The position numbers and the translations under genes were made by a program. This document shows, in pieces, positions 28,610 through 38,605 of a stretch of 64,000 nucleotides of DNA (the first letter of the stretch is position 1; the number at the start of each line of letters is the position of its first letter). The notes below the pieces were generated by a model. It did not search any database. It was not told the DNA's origin and was given only the letters and a program-made list of their open reading frames with translations. Origin of the DNA: Brevibacillus humidisoli (GTDB lineage: Bacteria; Bacillota; Bacilli; Brevibacillales; Brevibacillaceae); assembly GCF_020923435.1 (NCBI RefSeq), contig NZ_CP087263.1, forward strand, positions 2,437,970 to 2,501,969, read 5' to 3'.

Positions 28610-28642
28610 AAAAAAGCTTAAAACGGTCAAACCGCTCTAAGC
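28610..28642 (-). terminator. Terminator after the M24 peptidase gene
   Basis: 12-bp stem with two G-T pairs (28616-28627 with 28631-28642), 3-base loop, then six T on the minus strand (complement of 28610-28615). Confidence 0.9.
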
Positions 28643-28668
28643 CTTCCAACAGTTCTACTAGCTTAGCA

Positions 28669-29760
28669 TCAGCCGAGCACTGTCAATTCTTTTGGAAAAC
28701 GGGTCAGAACCTCAACGCCGTCATCCGTAACCAGCACATCATCCTCAATCCGCACGCCGCCTAAGTGAGGCAGGTAGATGCCCGGTTCGATCGTAAACAC
28801 CATGCCCGGCTGCAGAGTCCCCTCGCTCTCTGCGTGAATGGACGGATACTCGTGTACGTCCATCCCCATACCATGTCCCAACCGATGCATGAAGAAATCG
28901 CCGAAACCGCGTTCGGCAATCAGCCGGCGGGCGGTCAGGTCCAAGCTGGCTAACCTTTCACCCGGTCTCACTGCTGAGATTGCCGCTTGGTTGGCAGCCA
29001 GGACCGCCTCATAGATCTCTTTCTGCTGCTCGCTTGCTTCCCCGACGACGAAAGTACGAGTGATATCGGATACATAGCCATCGACTGCCACACCCATATC
29101 AATCAACAGAAGTTCGCCTGACGCTACCCTGCGTTCTCCAGGGATGCCATGTGGCAGGGCCGACCTCTCTCCGAACAGGACAGTCGTCTCAAAAGAAGGG
29201 CCGTCTGCTCCCCGCTTTTTCATCAAGTATTCCAGTTCGGCAGCCAGCTCAATCTCTCTTACGCCGACTGCCACTTTTTGCAGTCCTTCCCGCAGCACGT
29301 CCTCAACGAGATCAATCGCCTTCCGGATTCGCGCTACTTCATCCTGGCTCTTGATCAGCCGCATCGCGCGAAGCACTTCCTCGACATTGACGTATTCGCT
29401 GGCAATCCGCTGATCGATGATCTCTTCAAAACGGGTAACGGACAAGTGATCTTTTTCTACTCCAAGCCGGTTTACAGCAGCGGGCATCACCGACCGGAGC
29501 AACAGATATGGATTTTGCGTGTCGGTATGGCTGACGATTTGTTGGATCGATGATGTTTGCCGGGCTGCTTCTTCATCGAGCGCCGGTACAATCAACACGG
29601 GTTCGCCATGGTGTGGGACCAGCAGCCCCAAAAACCGCTCATGCGGATTGGTGTAAAACCCGGTGAAATAATAAACGTGTTTGGGCGATGTCAGCAGAAC
29701 CGCCTGTAGATTCTGCTGTTCCATGAACGCACGAAGTCTTTGAAAACGGGAAGAATCCAT
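28669..29760 (-). CDS. M24 family aminopeptidase (Xaa-Pro type)
   Basis: 363 residues. Creatinase-like N-terminal domain (1-125) and pita-bread catalytic domain with all five metal ligands: Asp in LLIDMGV, Asp in VSDITRTF, His in HRLGHGMGMDVHE, Glu in FTIEPGIYL and Glu in VRIEDDVLV. Removes N-terminal residues next to proline, or cleaves Xaa-Pro dipeptides, in the cytoplasm. Length and motifs are those of Bacillus YqhT/YkvY type peptidases. Single gene with its own terminator; neighbouring oligopeptide uptake genes make a peptide-utilisation role plausible. Confidence 0.93.
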   Translation of the reverse strand: MDSSRFQRLRAFMEQQNLQAVLLTSPKHVYYFTGFYTNPHERFLGLLVPHHGEPVLIVPALDEEAARQTSSIQQIVSHTDTQNPYLLLRSVMPAAVNRLGVEKDHLSVTRFEEIIDQRIASEYVNVEEVLRAMRLIKSQDEVARIRKAIDLVEDVLREGLQKVAVGVREIELAAELEYLMKKRGADGPSFETTVLFGERSALPHGIPGERRVASGELLLIDMGVAVDGYVSDITRTFVVGEASEQQKEIYEAVLAANQAAISAVRPGERLASLDLTARRLIAERGFGDFFMHRLGHGMGMDVHEYPSIHAESEGTLQPGMVFTIEPGIYLPHLGGVRIEDDVLVTDDGVEVLTRFPKELTVLG

Positions 29761-29860
29761 CGATACACCACCTAACCTTTTTTCAATATTGGGGACAGAT
29801 CAATAGGTCTCAGCTGATTCGCGCATCATAAGGCAGAGCCGGAAAAAGGAGGGAAACACC

Positions 29861-30673
29861 TTGGAACAAAAGTATGTAGATCTGCCTGATGGCAGAACAT
29901 TAGCCTGCCATATTAGCGGTCAGGGAACGCCGATTCTGTTCATCCATGCCCCTGCTATTGGTTATATCAACTTTTTGCGACAACAGCCGCTCGCTGCAGA
30001 TCACCTCTTGATCTTACCAGACTTGCGCGGGCATGGCGACAGTTCTCCTGTTCCGCGCCCCTTTGCCTTGGAGGAGATAGCGGACGATCTGGAGGCTTTG
30101 CTTCGTCAGCTTGGGCTGGAAAAAGCGCTCATCTGCGGCTATTCGCAAGGCGGCTCGCTCGCACTGGAGTGCTGTCTGCGCTTCCCTGAACGAATCGCCG
30201 GGCTCATCTTGGCAAGCGGCTTTTCCGAGGTGAGTGATTTCTACCTGCACTCCCGTTACTACCTGGCGGAAGCGATGTCAGCTGCCCGGGGCTTGCTGCT
30301 GATTGTACACTCCACGGCCCAATCTCACCTCGACGATCCCGCCGAACGCCAGTTATGGACCCAACACGGGAGCAGAACCGACCCGCCCACCCTTCATCAG
30401 CTGTACAAAGCAGGCCATGATTACCACTGCTCCGATCAGCTGAAAGAAATCGCAGCTCCCGTCCTGCTCGTCTACGGAGGGGAAGATAAGCCGATGCACC
30501 GATACGCCAAGATTCTGCAAGAACAGCTGCGAAGCTCCCAGTTGACATTGATCCCGCGCGTCTCTCATCAAGTGGTGACCAAAGCTGCTCCTGTTTTCAA
30601 CCGCCTCTGCCGACAGTTCGCTGATCGCGTTCTGGCCACAGACAAGCAGTTAGTCATGCAGGGTGAGAAGTAG
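29861..30673 (+). CDS. Alpha/beta hydrolase
   Basis: 270 residues. Oxyanion/HxP-like region (LFIHAPAIG), nucleophile elbow GYSQGG (Ser about 93), acid in VYGGEDKP and His in RVSHQV complete the catalytic triad. Esterase or lipase-like enzyme, probably cytoplasmic (no signal peptide); substrate unknown. Start is TTG 29861 with a near-perfect AAAGGAGGGAAACACC before it. Stands alone, converging on the peptide-transport operon. Confidence 0.88.
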   Translation: MEQKYVDLPDGRTLACHISGQGTPILFIHAPAIGYINFLRQQPLAADHLLILPDLRGHGDSSPVPRPFALEEIADDLEALLRQLGLEKALICGYSQGGSLALECCLRFPERIAGLILASGFSEVSDFYLHSRYYLAEAMSAARGLLLIVHSTAQSHLDDPAERQLWTQHGSRTDPPTLHQLYKAGHDYHCSDQLKEIAAPVLLVYGGEDKPMHRYAKILQEQLRSSQLTLIPRVSHQVVTKAAPVFNRLCRQFADRVLATDKQLVMQGEK

Positions 30674-30687
30674 CCGAGTGCAACAGG

Positions 30688-30722
30688 CAAAAAAGCCTCC
30701 CGCCAACAGCATGGCGAAGGCT
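30688..30722 (-). terminator. Terminator of the oligopeptide transport operon
   Basis: AAGCCT..CGCC/GGCG.AGGCTT imperfect stem with 8-base loop, followed on the minus strand by TTTTTT (30688-30693). Confidence 0.8.
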
Positions 30723-30734
30723 TGCTAGAGGGGA

Positions 30735-31643
30735 CTAGTTCTTCATACGAGGATCAAGCGCATCGCGCAATCCGTCTCCAACCAGGTTAAATCCTAAAAC
30801 CGTCAGCATGATCGACAAACCTGGGAAAATCAAAGTCCAAGGAGCGATCTGGATAAACTGCCGGGAATCCGACAACATTTTTCCCCATTCCGGCTCGGGC
30901 GGCTGTGCTCCAAGGTTCAAGAAACCAAGTGCTGCCGCTTCAATGATGGCGGTGCCAATCCCCAGTGTTCCCTGCACAATGATCGGCGCCAAGCTGTTAG
31001 GCAGGATGTGATGGAATAAGAGTCTGCTGTCTTTCATGCCCAATGCCTTGGCTGCCATGATAAACTCTTCCTCTTTCAGGCTGAGAACCTTGGCCCGCAC
31101 TAGCCGGCCATACGTCGGGATATTGACCACCGCGATCGCAATCAAAGCATTTTGCAAGGAAGGGCCAAGCATGGCGACAATGGCGATCGCCAATAAGATC
31201 GCAGGGAAAGCCAGCATGATATCAAACAAACGAGAAATCAGCATGTCCACCCATTTTCCATAATAACCGGCAAGAATCCCCAATAGAGAACCAACGATGA
31301 TCGAGCCGACTACCGCGAAAAACCCTACCCACAAGGAGATTTGTGCACCATAGATCACCCGGGTAAACAAGTCCCGGCCTAGATCGTCGGTTCCAAACCA
31401 ATGTTCTGCCGAAGGGGGTTGGAGCCGGTTCATCAACTCCTGGTCATTGTAGCCGTAACTGGTCAGCAGCGGAGCAAACACAGCAAGCAGGATAAAAAAG
31501 AGAATCAGAAACAATCCGACCATGGCCAGCCTGTTTTTTCTCAAGCTGCGCCACGCATCCCGCCAAGGGGAGGAAATCGGTTCACGCAACTTCTGTTGCT
31601 GGTTGGGCTTTACGTCAGCGGTCAGTTGTGCCAATTCAATCAC
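30735..31643 (-). CDS. Peptide ABC transporter permease (DppC/OppC type)
   Basis: 302 residues. N-terminal cytoplasmic tail, one membrane helix (about 40-62), HWFGTDDLGRDLFTRVIYGAQISL, then the binding-protein-dependent permease core (PF00528) with about five helices and the EAA loop (VRAKVLSLKEEEFIMAAKALG). Pairs with the DppB-type subunit encoded 3 bp upstream. GTG 31643 is the longest start; TTG 31634 fits the ribosome site AAGGGGTGAT better and would remove three residues. Confidence 0.93.
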   Translation of the reverse strand: MIELAQLTADVKPNQQQKLREPISSPWRDAWRSLRKNRLAMVGLFLILFFILLAVFAPLLTSYGYNDQELMNRLQPPSAEHWFGTDDLGRDLFTRVIYGAQISLWVGFFAVVGSIIVGSLLGILAGYYGKWVDMLISRLFDIMLAFPAILLAIAIVAMLGPSLQNALIAIAVVNIPTYGRLVRAKVLSLKEEEFIMAAKALGMKDSRLLFHHILPNSLAPIIVQGTLGIGTAIIEAAALGFLNLGAQPPEPEWGKMLSDSRQFIQIAPWTLIFPGLSIMLTVLGFNLVGDGLRDALDPRMKN

Positions 31644-31646
31644 CCC

Positions 31647-32651
31647 TTATCGATATTTGATGCGCGGATCCAGCTTGGCGTAGAGCAGGTCAACCAGCAG
31701 ATTGATGATGACAAAAATAAACGCAATCACTAGAATTCCAGATTGAATCACCGGATAATCGCGAAAACTGATCGCATCGAAAATGTAACGTCCAATGCCA
31801 GGCCAGGCGAAAATCGTCTCCGTCAGCACTGCACCGCCGAGCAGTTGGCCGGTCTGTAGACCAATCACTGTGACAACCGGAATCAAGGCATTTTTCAGTG
31901 CATGCTTGTACACCACAAAAAACTGGGCCAACCCTTTCGCGCGCGCGGTCCGAATGTAATCGGAACGCATCACTTCCAGCATGCTGGAACGAGTCATCCG
32001 TGCAATAATCGCCATCGGAATCGTCCCCAGTGCGATGCCGGGGAGGATCAAGTGCTTGATCACCGTCCACAGCTGATCCCAGCGACCTGCCAGCATCGAA
32101 TCGATGATGTACAAGTGCGTAACTGCTTCAACGGGGTCCCGTACATTCATCCGTCCACTGGATGGGAGCCACTTCAGTTCCAGAGCAAACACCCACTGCT
32201 CCATCAAACCAAGCCAAAAGATTGGCATGGAGACGCCAATCAGCGCGATCAGCATGCTCATATAGTCAAACCACGAATTCTGTCTCCAGGCGCTCAGAAT
32301 CCCGGCATTCACCCCGACAAAAACGGCAATCAGCATGCTGACCACGGTCAACTCCAGCGTCGCTGCCAAATAAGGAAGCATTTCTTCTACGATCGGTGCC
32401 CTAGTCCGGATCGAATTGCCCAAATCGCCCGACAACAAGTTTTGCATGTAAATGCCGTACTGCTCAAGCCACGGTTTGTCCAGCCCCAGCTCAAGCCGCA
32501 GAGCCTGCTTGGATTCTTCGCTCGCCTTCTCGCCGAGGATCACTTCTGCCGGATCGCCTGGGATGGCGTGAATGATCGAAAACACGATGATACTCATCCC
32601 CAGCAGCACCGGAATAAGCATCAACAGTCTCCTGATCGCGTACGCTGCCAT
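31647..32651 (-). CDS. Peptide ABC transporter permease (DppB/OppB type)
   Basis: 334 residues. Begins with the DppB signature (AYAIRRLLMLIPVLLGMSIIVFSIIHAIPGDPAE), six membrane helices and the EAA loop (YIRTARAKGLAQFFVVYKHALKNALIPVVTVIG). Forms the membrane channel with the DppC-type subunit. ATG with AGGTGATC upstream. It follows the binding-protein gene after a hairpin (32682-32714). Confidence 0.94.
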   Translation of the reverse strand: MAAYAIRRLLMLIPVLLGMSIIVFSIIHAIPGDPAEVILGEKASEESKQALRLELGLDKPWLEQYGIYMQNLLSGDLGNSIRTRAPIVEEMLPYLAATLELTVVSMLIAVFVGVNAGILSAWRQNSWFDYMSMLIALIGVSMPIFWLGLMEQWVFALELKWLPSSGRMNVRDPVEAVTHLYIIDSMLAGRWDQLWTVIKHLILPGIALGTIPMAIIARMTRSSMLEVMRSDYIRTARAKGLAQFFVVYKHALKNALIPVVTVIGLQTGQLLGGAVLTETIFAWPGIGRYIFDAISFRDYPVIQSGILVIAFIFVIINLLVDLLYAKLDPRIKYR

Positions 32652-32681
32652 GTTGTGATCACCTGCTTTCGATTGAATGAG

Positions 32682-32714
32682 AAAAGGGAGTAGGTAGAAA
32701 CCTACTACCCTTTT
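32682..32714 (-). terminator. Partial terminator between binding protein and permease genes
   Basis: AAAAGGG..GTAGGT pairs with ACCTAC.ACCCTTTT around a 4-base loop (one bulge), with T-rich minus-strand 3' side. It probably lets the binding protein be made in excess over the permeases. Confidence 0.6.
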
Positions 32715-32725
32715 CGTCAGTCCTA

Positions 32726-34390
32726 TTACTCAAAGTAAACGTTCGCATACGACTCAGATCCCGTCGGAGACGGCACGTATCCCTTCAGATTGGCCTTTCC
32801 AGCCAGCAGCGGCGTGGAGTGAACCAGCGGAATCCAAGGAGCATCTTCCTTGATGATCACTTGCGCCTGTTTGTACAGTTCGGCACGCTTGTCTTGATTG
32901 GTTTCAGCCTGAGCGGCGGAGAGAATCTCGTGCAGCTCGTCATTGGCGTAGAACGAGTAGTTGTTGCTGCCAATCGTATCTTTGTCCAGCAGCGTGTACA
33001 GGAAGTTGTCCGGATCGCCGTTGTCACCCTGCCAGCCGAGCATGAAGATGTGGTCTTTCTCTCCTTTTTGCGTATCGTCCAGGTAGACCGCCCATTCCGG
33101 AGATTCGATTCTCGTCTTCACGCCGATCTTGGCGAACTCTGCCTGCAGCGCTTCCGCCACTTTCTGGCCGTTCGGCATGTAGGGGCGGGGAACCGGCATC
33201 GCATAGAAGACAAATTCCTCTTCAAATCCGTTTGGATATCCTGCCTGCGCCAGCAGCTCTTTTGCCTTTTCCAGGTCGTACGGATAATCCTGGATTTCGT
33301 CGTTGTAACCCAGCAGTACCGGCGGCATCGGGTTGACGGCTGGGATCGCCTGACCTGCGTAGAAGGCCTGGATCAGCGCTTCCTTGTTGACCGCATGGTT
33401 CAACGCTTGACGTACCAACTTGTTGTCAAATGGCTTCTTCTTGAGATTAAATCCGACGTACCCGACGTTAAACGAAGGACGGGTGAACTTCTGCAAATCC
33501 GGGTTGTTCTCGACGATGGTGAGATCGTCCGGATTGAGACCTTCCATCAGGTCAATCTCGCCTGCCTGCAGTGCAGTCAGTCGGGCCGAGTTGTCCGGGA
33601 TGGAACGAACGATGATTTTTTCCAGCTTAGGCAGTCCTTCCTGCCAGTAGTTCGGGTTTTTCACCAGCGTGATCGAATCGTTCCGTTTCCACTCTTGGAA
33701 CATGAACGGTCCGGTACCCACCGGCTCTTCTTTAAATTTCTCCTTCTTTTCCTTGATCGCGGTCGGGCTGGCAATTCCGAAGAAAGGCATCGCCACATTT
33801 TGCAAGAACGGCGCCTGTGGCTTGTTGAGCACAAACTGCACCGTATGCTCATCAACCGCTTTTACTTCCTTGATCACGCGGTTGTCCGGCGGTCCAAACA
33901 TGCTGTTGTAGTAATCAAAGGAGTCCCCTTCAAATTTGTACTCGCTGTTGGGATCATGCCAGCGCATGAAGTTAAACACGACGGCTTCGGCATTAAAATC
34001 GGTTCCATCGTGGAACTTCACGCCTTGACGCAGTTTGAACGTATAGGTCAAACCATCGTCGGACACTTCATAAGTTTCTGCCAGAGCTGGGACGACCTCC
34101 GTCGTTCCTTCCTTGTAATCAAGCAGGGTCTCATAAATCTGCTGTCCGATTTTGCTCGACTCGCCATCTGTAACGATCGACATATCGAGTGCGGAAGAGT
34201 CTCCACCCCGTCCGACAATCAGCGTGTCTTGTGTCGATGCGGCCGATTCGGCAGGTTGTGAAGTGCCGCCATCCTGCGTCGTGTTTCCACCGCTTGTTTC
34301 TTGGGCTGGATCAGCCCCCCCGCTGCAGCCGACCAGGCTGAGCGAGATGGCCATGATCATGGACATGGCCACCGATTTCCACTTTCTCAT
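32726..34390 (-). CDS. Peptide ABC transporter substrate-binding lipoprotein
   Basis: 554 residues, SBP_bac_5 (PF00496) family. Lipoprotein signal peptide with lipobox LVGC at about 19-22, Ser/Thr/Gln linker, then the family core ([55 protein letters not shown]). Captures di- or oligopeptides at the outer face of the membrane. Third gene of the operon (ATPase, ATPase, binding protein, permease, permease). Confidence 0.95.
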   Translation of the reverse strand: [554 protein letters not shown]

Positions 34391-34455
34391 TCATTTTGCC
34401 CCCTTTTGATGATGAAAAATGATATATCTCCATAACTGCTTCCTGGTTGCGGAAA

Positions 34456-35424
34456 CTAGTTATAAAGATGACAGGCTACAAAATGACCATCCCCCAGATC
34501 TTCAAACTGCGGACGGACAGATTTGCAAATCTCCATCGCCGCCGAGCAGCGGGTGTGGAACGCGCAGCCAGCAGGCGCATTGGCCGGATTGGGTACATCG
34601 CCCTGCAAGATGATCCGCTCTCGCTCGACGTCTGGATCGGCGATCGGCACGGCGGACAGCAGCGCCTGCGTATACGGATGTTTGGGATAGTCATAGAGAC
34701 GATCCTTGCCGGCAAGCTCCACGAGCCGGCCGAGGTACATCACACCCACCCTGTCGCTGATATGTTTGACCACACTTAAATCGTGGGCGATAAAGACGTA
34801 GGTTAAAGAGAATTCCTTTTGCAGATCCTGCATCAAGTTCAACACTTGGGACTGAATCGATACGTCCAGCGCGGAGACCGGTTCATCCGCTACAATCAGC
34901 TTGGGGTGAACGGCCAACGCCCTGGCAATGCCGATCCGTTGACGTTGCCCGCCGGAGAACTGGTGCGGATAGCGTTTTGCGTGATAGGCATGCAGTCCGA
35001 CCACTTCCAGCAGGTGCATCACCCGCTCCTTGCGTTCCTTGGCATCTCCTATGCCGTGAACAATCAACGGTTCCTCCAAGATACGCTCTACCGTATGTCT
35101 GGGATTGAGAGAAGCAAACGGGTCCTGAAAGACAATCTGCATGTCTCTGCGGATCGTGCGCAGCTGATCGCTGTTCATCTTGGTGACATCTTTGCCATCA
35201 AACAGGACCTGCCCCTCGGTGGGTTCAATTAATCTGAGGATCGAGCGTCCGGTCGTCGATTTGCCGCAACCGCTCTCTCCGACCAATCCCAACGTTTCTC
35301 CTCGTTTGACAACAAAAGACACGTCGTCGACTGCTTTTACCTGCCCTACTGTGCGACTGAGCAGACCACCGCTAATGGGAAAATATTTTTTTAGATTGCG
35401 TACCTCAAGCAAGTCTTGTTTCAC
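34456..35424 (-). CDS. Peptide ABC transporter ATP-binding protein (DppF/OppF type)
   Basis: 322 residues. Walker [11 protein letters not shown]-loop [12 protein letters not shown], signature [15 protein letters not shown], Walker [13 protein letters not shown], and the C-terminal oligopeptide-transporter domain with [14 protein letters not shown]. Start taken as GTG 35424 ([11 protein letters not shown]) after a GGGGGG ribosome site; the GTGA overlaps the preceding stop by 4 bp. A TTG at 35448 is open but would lie within that ribosome region. Confidence 0.94.
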   Translation of the reverse strand: MKQDLLEVRNLKKYFPISGGLLSRTVGQVKAVDDVSFVVKRGETLGLVGESGCGKSTTGRSILRLIEPTEGQVLFDGKDVTKMNSDQLRTIRRDMQIVFQDPFASLNPRHTVERILEEPLIVHGIGDAKERKERVMHLLEVVGLHAYHAKRYPHQFSGGQRQRIGIARALAVHPKLIVADEPVSALDVSIQSQVLNLMQDLQKEFSLTYVFIAHDLSVVKHISDRVGVMYLGRLVELAGKDRLYDYPKHPYTQALLSAVPIADPDVERERIILQGDVPNPANAPAGCAFHTRCSAAMEICKSVRPQFEDLGDGHFVACHLYN

Positions 35425-36398
35425 GAAAGACCCCCCTGCAGCCAGCAACGGCTTTTATGTCCCTTTTCCACACTGACCAGTTCCGGCATCGCTTCGTGGC
35501 ACTGATCCACGACGGACTCACAGCGCGGAGCAAAACGGCATCCTTTTGGCATCGAGCCGGGGGTAGGAACATTGCCGGCGATGGAGTAGAGACGCTCCCG
35601 CTTTTCATCCATCCGCGGAACGGATTGAATCAATCCTCTTGTATAGGGATGCTGCGGATTCTTGAAGATGGAGCGAACATCTCCCTCTTCTACCACTTTC
35701 CCCGCGTACATGACGACCACCCGATCGCACATCTCCGCGACGACACCGAGATCGTGGGTAATCATCATGATCGCTGTCCCCGATTCCTTGTTTAACTTGC
35801 GCATCAGGTCGAGAATCTGCGCTTGGATCGTTACGTCCAGCGCTGTTGTAGGTTCGTCGGCGATCAGCAATTCCGGATCACAGGACATGGCCATCGCGAT
35901 CATGACACGCTGGCGCATCCCTCCGGAGAGCTGATGCGGATACTCGTCCACAATCGACTCCGCTCGGGGAATCCCTACCTTCTGCAGCATCTCAACCGCG
36001 TGCTGACGCGCTTCCTTTTTGCCCATCTTGCGGTGCAGGCGCACCGTTTCACTGATTTGGTCACCAATGGTGTATACAGGGTTGAGCGATGTCATCGGTT
36101 CCTGAAAGATCATCGCGATCTGATTGCCGCGAAGCTGCCTCATCCGTCTCTCGGAAGCAGCGACCAGATCTTCCCCCTTAAAAGTAATGGAGCCGCCTAC
36201 AATCTTTCCGGGGGGATGAGGCACGAGCCGCATGACAGACAGGGAAGTAACACTCTTGCCACAACCTGATTCGCCAACGACTCCAAGCACTTCTCCCTTT
36301 TTTATGTAGAGGTCCACCCCGTCCACAGCGGGAATCTCGCCGTGATCGGTGAAGAAATGAGTTTGCAGTCCTTTGATTTCAAGCATCGCATCCGTCAC
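35421..36398 (-). CDS. Peptide ABC transporter ATP-binding protein (DppD/OppD type)
   Basis: 325 residues. Walker [11 protein letters not shown]-loop [18 protein letters not shown], signature [15 protein letters not shown], Walker [14 protein letters not shown]-terminal [14 protein letters not shown]. Start set at GTG 36398 with GAGGGAG 8 bases upstream; a GTG three codons earlier is also open. First gene of the transport operon; 245 bp of leader separates it from the two-component system genes. Confidence 0.93.
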   Translation of the reverse strand: MTDAMLEIKGLQTHFFTDHGEIPAVDGVDLYIKKGEVLGVVGESGCGKSVTSLSVMRLVPHPPGKIVGGSITFKGEDLVAASERRMRQLRGNQIAMIFQEPMTSLNPVYTIGDQISETVRLHRKMGKKEARQHAVEMLQKVGIPRAESIVDEYPHQLSGGMRQRVMIAMAMSCDPELLIADEPTTALDVTIQAQILDLMRKLNKESGTAIMMITHDLGVVAEMCDRVVVMYAGKVVEEGDVRSIFKNPQHPYTRGLIQSVPRMDEKRERLYSIAGNVPTPGSMPKGCRFAPRCESVVDQCHEAMPELVSVEKGHKSRCWLQGGLS

Positions 36399-36616
36399 TA
36401 GCAGCACTCCCTCAAACCAACGTAATCAATCAGATCGTCCTCCATCCGTCCATCAAGACCGGGACGAGCTGTAAAATCAGAGCAGAAAAGACATATAGCC
36501 GCTCACTTCACAACTTTGTCCAATAATAGCAATGATTCGTTATAAAAGACTTTATATTGATTATAATAATTTTGCTATATTATCAAAATAGAAAAAAAAG
36601 AAAAAAATCAAAAAAG
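36399..36616. other. Leader/promoter region of the peptide transport operon
   Basis: 36520-36616 is very AT-rich. No single promoter is convincing (a TGGACA-like -35 and TATATG at a long spacing exist near 36500-36525). No gene seen. Confidence 0.4.
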
Positions 36617-36642
36617 TACCGCACGATCCTGTTTCGTGCGGT
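36602..36642 (-). terminator. Terminator after the response regulator gene
   Basis: Perfect 9-bp stem ACCGCACGA/TCGTGCGGT (36618-36626, 36634-36642), 7-base loop, followed on the minus strand by ACTTTTTTGATTTTTTT. Confidence 0.92.
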
Positions 36643-37275
36643 TCATTCTTGTATCCACTGATATCGGTTTTTGGGCCGTCCTACTTTTTGATAACTGACG
36701 ATGGCGCGCACCTTGCCCATCTTCATCAGATAGACGAGGTAGCGATACACAGTAGGATAGGCCAGATTTACTTCTTTTGAGATCTCGTCGATCAAACAGG
36801 GCTGCCGTTGTGAAGACAAGTATTTGACAATATGGGACAGGGTGATTTTGCTGATCCCCTTGGTAACAAACACTTCCTCTTCCGGCTTTTTCGCTGCGCG
36901 TTGGTTTGAGGTCAGCTCGATCAACCGTTTGTGCAGTTGAATTCGCGAGATGAGATCAGGAGCTTTCACCGGCTTGAGGGCGAAGTCGGTGGCTCCTTCA
37001 TCCAGGAACCGATCTGCGATCTCCTGCCGTTCATCTACTGTCAGAACGAGAATCGGGACTTGTCGATCTAGTTTGCGGATTTCCCGAACCGTCTGCAACC
37101 CGTCCATCTCCGGCATGTGATAATCAACCAGGACCACATCGGCGCTATCCTGCACAAACCTCCCCACTCCCTCTTTCCCATTTGCGCATGTAAACGCTTT
37201 CCAACCAGCGTATGAACAAATCTCGCTCAACATGTAGCGAATCGCAGCATCATCGTCAATGATCAAAATCTTCAT
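36643..37275 (-). CDS. Two-component response regulator with winged-helix output
   Basis: 210 residues. Receiver domain with acidic pair D8-D9, phospho-acceptor D51 in VLVDYHMPEMDG, Thr in VLTVDE and Lys in ALKPVK. The C-terminal part (about 135-210, SHIVKYLSSQRQPCLIDEISKEVNLAYPTVYRYLVYL) is a helix-turn-helix. ATG 37275 has GAAGGAGG upstream; the gene overlaps the kinase by 20 bp. Targets unknown; the adjacent peptide transport operon is the obvious candidate. Confidence 0.92.
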   Translation of the reverse strand: MKILIIDDDAAIRYMLSEICSYAGWKAFTCANGKEGVGRFVQDSADVVLVDYHMPEMDGLQTVREIRKLDRQVPILVLTVDERQEIADRFLDEGATDFALKPVKAPDLISRIQLHKRLIELTSNQRAAKKPEEEVFVTKGISKITLSHIVKYLSSQRQPCLIDEISKEVNLAYPTVYRYLVYLMKMGKVRAIVSYQKVGRPKNRYQWIQE

Positions 37276-38605
37276 CAGCAGCGTCCTCCTTCGGCAGTTG
37301 AATCCATACTGTTGTCCCTCTTCCCATCTCACTGTCGATGCTGACCGCTCCCCCGTGCCCCTCGGCAACCTGGCGGACAAAAGAGAGCCCGACGCCCGGA
37401 TGCTGTTTGGTGCTGTACCCTGCCTGCCAGACCTTTTTTCGCTCTTCAGAGGATAGGCCGAAACCATTGTCGCTCACACCGATCCAGATCTCGCTCTCAT
37501 GGATCTGCGCACGCAGCGTCACCTTGCCATCAGTTCGTCCCTGGATAGCGTCAAATGCGTTGTCAATCAAGTTGACAATGGCCCTCGTAATGCGAATTTT
37601 GTTGATCCAGATGCGAACGTTTTGGTCTTCTGGCAGTTCGATCTCAAGCGAAGCTTTCGTCCCGCTCAAGCGGCTAGCTCGCACATAATCAATCAGATCT
37701 TTTACATAACACCAGTGTTTGCGGTTTTCGTACAGAATCTCCGATATCATGTCGCTCATCGAGCGGATCGAAAGAGAGATCGTCCGGCAGTATTCCTTCA
37801 TTTTGTGGTCGACAGAGCGCATCTCGATCAGGGAAATCAGCCCTTCGATCGTAGTGAGCGGGGTTTTCAAATCGTGAACCAGGTGCAGCACTTCCCTGCC
37901 AGAGCGGGACTCCATCGCCTCCAACTGGGCCCGGTGCAGCTCCTGGCTGATGGTCCACTTCTCCGCATAGACACCGAGGTACACCCCAAGAACAATCGCA
38001 TTAATCATAAAAATCAAACATAAGACCACAGAATACAACGTCAGCACCTGATCAAAACCCAGCTGCACGGCCATCTCTTTCACTTGAATGGAAACGGAAC
38101 CGTGGCCGAAGCCATATGCTGATAGGAATGGGACCAGATTTAACCATTTGACACCAAACAACAACTGCGTCAAAACGAGAGATTTCATCGTAAATCCAAG
38201 TCTGCCCTTGCCTAGCTTCTGCAGCACGTAAATCGTCAGCAGCAAAAAAATGGCTGTACCGCCGAAATGGTAGCTTAACTCCATCGTTGAGTTAATGATG
38301 ATATGCACCAACGGCACAACAACCAGGGGGGTAGCAGTTTTCAGCCACGGACGATCCCAGATTTCGCCGATTTTCTCTCCCAGCAAGAACGCACCCAGGT
38401 AATACGGGAAGGAAATAATCGTATTGAGCGCTACCAGCATAAACGCCGCGATCATCAGCAGGCTGCCGGACTCCTCACGCTCCATAGCCTGAAGTGTTTC
38501 GGTCAGCCCGATCTGGTTAGGCCCGAACCAATCTGGTACGGTAATCCCGATGATGATCAATCCGATTCCCAGCCATACCATCCACAAATCACTCATTCTT
38601 CTCAT
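37256..38605 (-). CDS. Membrane sensor histidine kinase
   Basis: 449 residues. About six to seven N-terminal membrane helices (1-215), no obvious extracellular domain, then a dimerisation H-box HLVHDLKTPLTT (phospho-acceptor H244) and a HATPase domain with NLIDNAFDAI, DNGFGLS and GVGLSFVRQV. Multi-helix sensors of this kind often sense membrane or small hydrophobic signals. Partner of the response regulator that overlaps it. Follows yqxA by 61 bp. Confidence 0.92.
   Translation of the reverse strand: MRRMSDLWMVWLGIGLIIIGITVPDWFGPNQIGLTETLQAMEREESGSLLMIAAFMLVALNTIISFPYYLGAFLLGEKIGEIWDRPWLKTATPLVVVPLVHIIINSTMELSYHFGGTAIFLLLTIYVLQKLGKGRLGFTMKSLVLTQLLFGVKWLNLVPFLSAYGFGHGSVSIQVKEMAVQLGFDQVLTLYSVVLCLIFMINAIVLGVYLGVYAEKWTISQELHRAQLEAMESRSGREVLHLVHDLKTPLTTIEGLISLIEMRSVDHKMKEYCRTISLSIRSMSDMISEILYENRKHWCYVKDLIDYVRASRLSGTKASLEIELPEDQNVRIWINKIRITRAIVNLIDNAFDAIQGRTDGKVTLRAQIHESEIWIGVSDNGFGLSSEERKKVWQAGYSTKQHPGVGLSFVRQVAEGHGGAVSIDSEMGRGTTVWIQLPKEDAADEDFDH

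Noticed and set aside
32819-34261. 480-codon open frame opposite the peptide-binding protein gene
   Set aside because: Antisense to a clear SBP_bac_5 lipoprotein gene; composition is that of a shadow frame.
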